This document shows positions 62,494 through 64,000 of a stretch of DNA of 64,000 bases, one piece after another (position 1 is the stretch's first letter; each line of letters opens with the position of its first letter). This DNA is from Dryas octopetala (Eukaryota > Streptophyta > Magnoliopsida > Rosales > Rosaceae), in contig OY992832.1 in NCBI GenBank assembly GCA_963921425.1, positions 15,722,835 through 15,786,834 of the forward strand, written 5' to 3'. The translations under genes and the position numbers were made by a program. The notes under the pieces are model-generated. The model made no database searches. It saw only the letters and a program-made list of their open reading frames with translations, and was not told the origin of the DNA.

Positions 62494-64000
62494 CTAGCCG
62501 ATGCCCATCTGCGCGAACGCAGAGTGGTAGAGGATGTTGACTGAGCTTCCTCCATCGACGAAGGAGCGCGCGATGGTTGTCCCGGCCACCTCAGCCACTA
62601 TGACGACCGGATCATAGTGGGGAAAGATGATTTCGTTCGCCTCGTTCGGCTCAAAGGTGACCGGTGTCCAGTCCTTCTGTTGTCTTTTGGAAGTGCTGGG
62701 CTGTCCTGCCTGGATCGACAGGGACTCGTGAGCTTGAGCCGCCTGTCGGACATACTCCTTCTGGGATCGGTTCGAGCTCCCCACGAAGGTTGGTCCCCCT
62801 TCGATCAATCCGATGGCAGCATCTCGGACGTCGATGGTATTGGTGGGCTTCTTCGGCGCGGTCTTGGGTACCCTAGGCCCACCGGCCAGGAATTGATTGA
62901 TCTTACCCGCCCGGGCAAGAGTCTCAATCCCGTCGCGGAGGGCGTAGCAATCACCCGTAACGTGGCCGTGATTGGAGTGGTATTTGCAGAAGACGCCCTC
63001 CTTGATTTTGTCTGGGGGTGGTCCCTTGATCTCCCTTGCAACTGGGAGTTGGTCCTTGACCTTGGAGTAGATTGTCTCCAGACCGGCATTGAGGGGAGTG
63101 TACTCCGTGTACTGGACAAACTTGGGTCCCTTACCCAGAAGTTGGCGTGGCTCCTCGGTCCTGGTCTTCTTGGATTGGACCTGGGGTTTGGGACTTGCAA
63201 CCTCTCCCTCCTTTCTCTTGGTCGAGGTCGGCCTGGGATTCAGGGCCTCCACCTGAGCATCCCATTCCTCAGCCCGCGCCCACTTAGTGGCTTCGGCAGA
63301 AAGCTCATCGTAAGTGGAGGGAGGATTCCTCATTAGGTGGGAGCGGAGTCCCCCGGCATGCAGACCTTGCATGAGGGCATTCTTTGCTGACCTATCGTCG
63401 CAATCGTCGCACTTCGTATACTCGATGTTGAAGCGGATCAGATAGGCCTTGAGGCTCTCCCCTTCCTGCTGCTTAACAAGCGACATATCGTTCAAGTTGT
63501 AGAGTCGTTCGGATACAACCCGATATCTCGCCAGGAAGGCCCTTCGGAGGTCGGAGAATGAGTCGATGGAGTTCGGTTGGAGAGTTCGGAACCATCCCCG
63601 AGCCGAGCCCTTCAAGGTCGAAGGGAAAATTCTGCACTTCGTGGCTTCAGATGCCTGGCGGGCCTCCATGGCGTATCTGAAGCTGTCAAGATGGTCGTAG
63701 GGATCCTTGGTCCCATCGTACTGATCCATCTTGGGGGGTTTGGTGTCGCGGGAGACCTCAGCATCCAGGATTCTGCTGGTGTACGGGAGGGGGAGTTCCT
63801 CTCCGTGGTCGGCCCTACCGGTGTACCCCCTAGAGACCTCGACGTGGCCGAGCCGATCGTGGACGCTCCGGATTTGGTCCTGGACCAGTGTCCGGACAAG
63901 ATTTTCAACGTCGGGCGGGGTCGGCTCGGCCGCATTTTCCCCTGAGCATTCGGCCTGGTTACCGAGTCTCTCACTCACCGGCTGGCGAGTGATCCTCTCG
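62494..64000 (-). CDS. Gag and protease N-terminus of element B (5' end outside window)
   Basis: The frame is still open at the window edge, so the true start lies beyond 64000; the first codon seen as a possible start (63978) is GTG. It contains the retrotransposon gag capsid domain (YDGTKDPYDHLDSFRYAMEA onward, about 75-240 from 63978), a basic segment, a zinc-knuckle-like CKYHSNHGHVTGDC, and the protease active site VDGGSSVNIL just before the terminal TAG (62496-62494). The protease triad is DGG, where the textbook form is DTG or DSG; I recall DGG in other Tat elements. The stop falls inside the protease, separating it from the pol part in the same frame. Confidence 0.88.
   Translation of the reverse strand, partial: ERITRQPVSERLGNQAECSGENAAEPTPPDVENLVRTLVQDQIRSVHDRLGHVEVSRGYTGRADHGEELPLPYTSRILDAEVSRDTKPPKMDQYDGTKDPYDHLDSFRYAMEARQASEATKCRIFPSTLKGSARGWFRTLQPNSIDSFSDLRRAFLARYRVVSERLYNLNDMSLVKQQEGESLKAYLIRFNIEYTKCDDCDDRSAKNALMQGLHAGGLRSHLMRNPPSTYDELSAEATKWARAEEWDAQVEALNPRPTSTKRKEGEVASPKPQVQSKKTRTEEPRQLLGKGPKFVQYTEYTPLNAGLETIYSKVKDQLPVAREIKGPPPDKIKEGVFCKYHSNHGHVTGDCYALRDGIETLARAGKINQFLAGGPRVPKTAPKKPTNTIDVRDAAIGLIEGGPTFVGSSNRSQKEYVRQAAQAHESLSIQAGQPSTSKRQQKDWTPVTFEPNEANEIIFPHYDPVVIVAEVAGTTIARSFVDGGSSVNILYHSAFAQMGIG

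Larger units (their letters stand above)
53646..64000 (-). mobile_element. Tat-type Ty3/gypsy retrotransposon B, 3' LTR to gag
   Basis: The element runs leftward. From its 5' side the window shows gag (from beyond 64000), protease, reverse transcriptase, two RNase H domains and integrase, a 71-bp tandem repeat, a spliced antisense gene, a polypurine tract and the 3' LTR. The 5' LTR and primer-binding site lie outside. The second, archaeal-like RNase H and an extra antisense ORF between pol and the 3' LTR are known marks of the Tat lineage. Base composition is clearly richer in GC than the host flanks, with CGGCTCGG words throughout. The outer flank CTTCA (53641-53645) should reappear beyond the 5' LTR if the insertion is intact. 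Confidence 0.92.

Noticed and set aside
62617..63336. 239-codon plus-strand frame across gag
   Set aside because: Antisense shadow of gag; the gag frame carries the recognisable capsid and zinc-knuckle motifs.

Overview
The window is nuclear DNA from a eudicot plant, probably a woody one. Genes have short GT-AG introns with plant-type junctions. The families are plant-specific: ABCC and ABCG transporters, PPR proteins, an LRR receptor-like protein, F-box genes and CYP71D-type P450s. Intergenic DNA is AT-rich and full of plant transposons. I cannot name the species from sequence alone. All joined exons below were assembled by eye from reading frames and splice sites, with no transcript evidence.

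Layout. 1-1653: 3' end of a plus-strand Ty3/gypsy element of the Tat type (element A), inserted into the remnant of an LRR receptor-like gene (1654-2172). 2884-8714: an apparently intact 10-exon ABCC3-like transporter gene on the minus strand. 8.8-18.3 kb: AT-rich intergenic DNA with MITE-like elements, dispersed repeats and a GC-rich hairpin. 18.35-21.24 kb: a 5'-truncated, frameshifted PPR5/EMB2453-like gene, tail-to-tail with a five-exon Borealin-related (BORR) gene. From memory the two are also neighbours in Arabidopsis (At4g39620/At4g39630). 21.9-23.3 kb: a hAT-like non-autonomous transposon. 25.2-28.25 kb: an intact single-exon LRR receptor-like protein gene. 28.9-29.1 kb: an RNase H fragment of a LINE-like element. 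31.0-32.2 kb: an F-box pseudogene. 32.87-34.26 kb: a long near-perfect palindrome around a 200-N assembly gap. 34.47-36.07 kb: an intact P-class PPR gene.

37.2-40.3 kb: a second F-box pseudogene broken by two LTR insertions, a 286-bp TRIM-like miniature element and a 1,536-bp solo LTR related to elements A and B. Each has its own 5-bp target-site duplication. 43.1-45.9 kb: an intact four-exon ABCG half-transporter gene. 47.4-53.6 kb: three tandem CYP71D-like copies on the minus strand, all broken. 53.6-64.0 kb: a large Tat-type element on the minus strand (element B).

Element B is the most interesting part. From its 3' end it carries a 3' LTR, a polypurine tract, an antisense TATA box and a three-exon antisense gene, then a 71-bp tandem repeat, pol with two RNase H domains, and gag. 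Gag and pol share one frame, separated by a single amber codon inside the protease. The 5' LTR lies beyond the window. Elements A and B belong to the same family. The host genes share no evident pathway; the clearest conserved unit is the PPR5-BORR pair, and much of the rest shows gene decay and transposon nesting.
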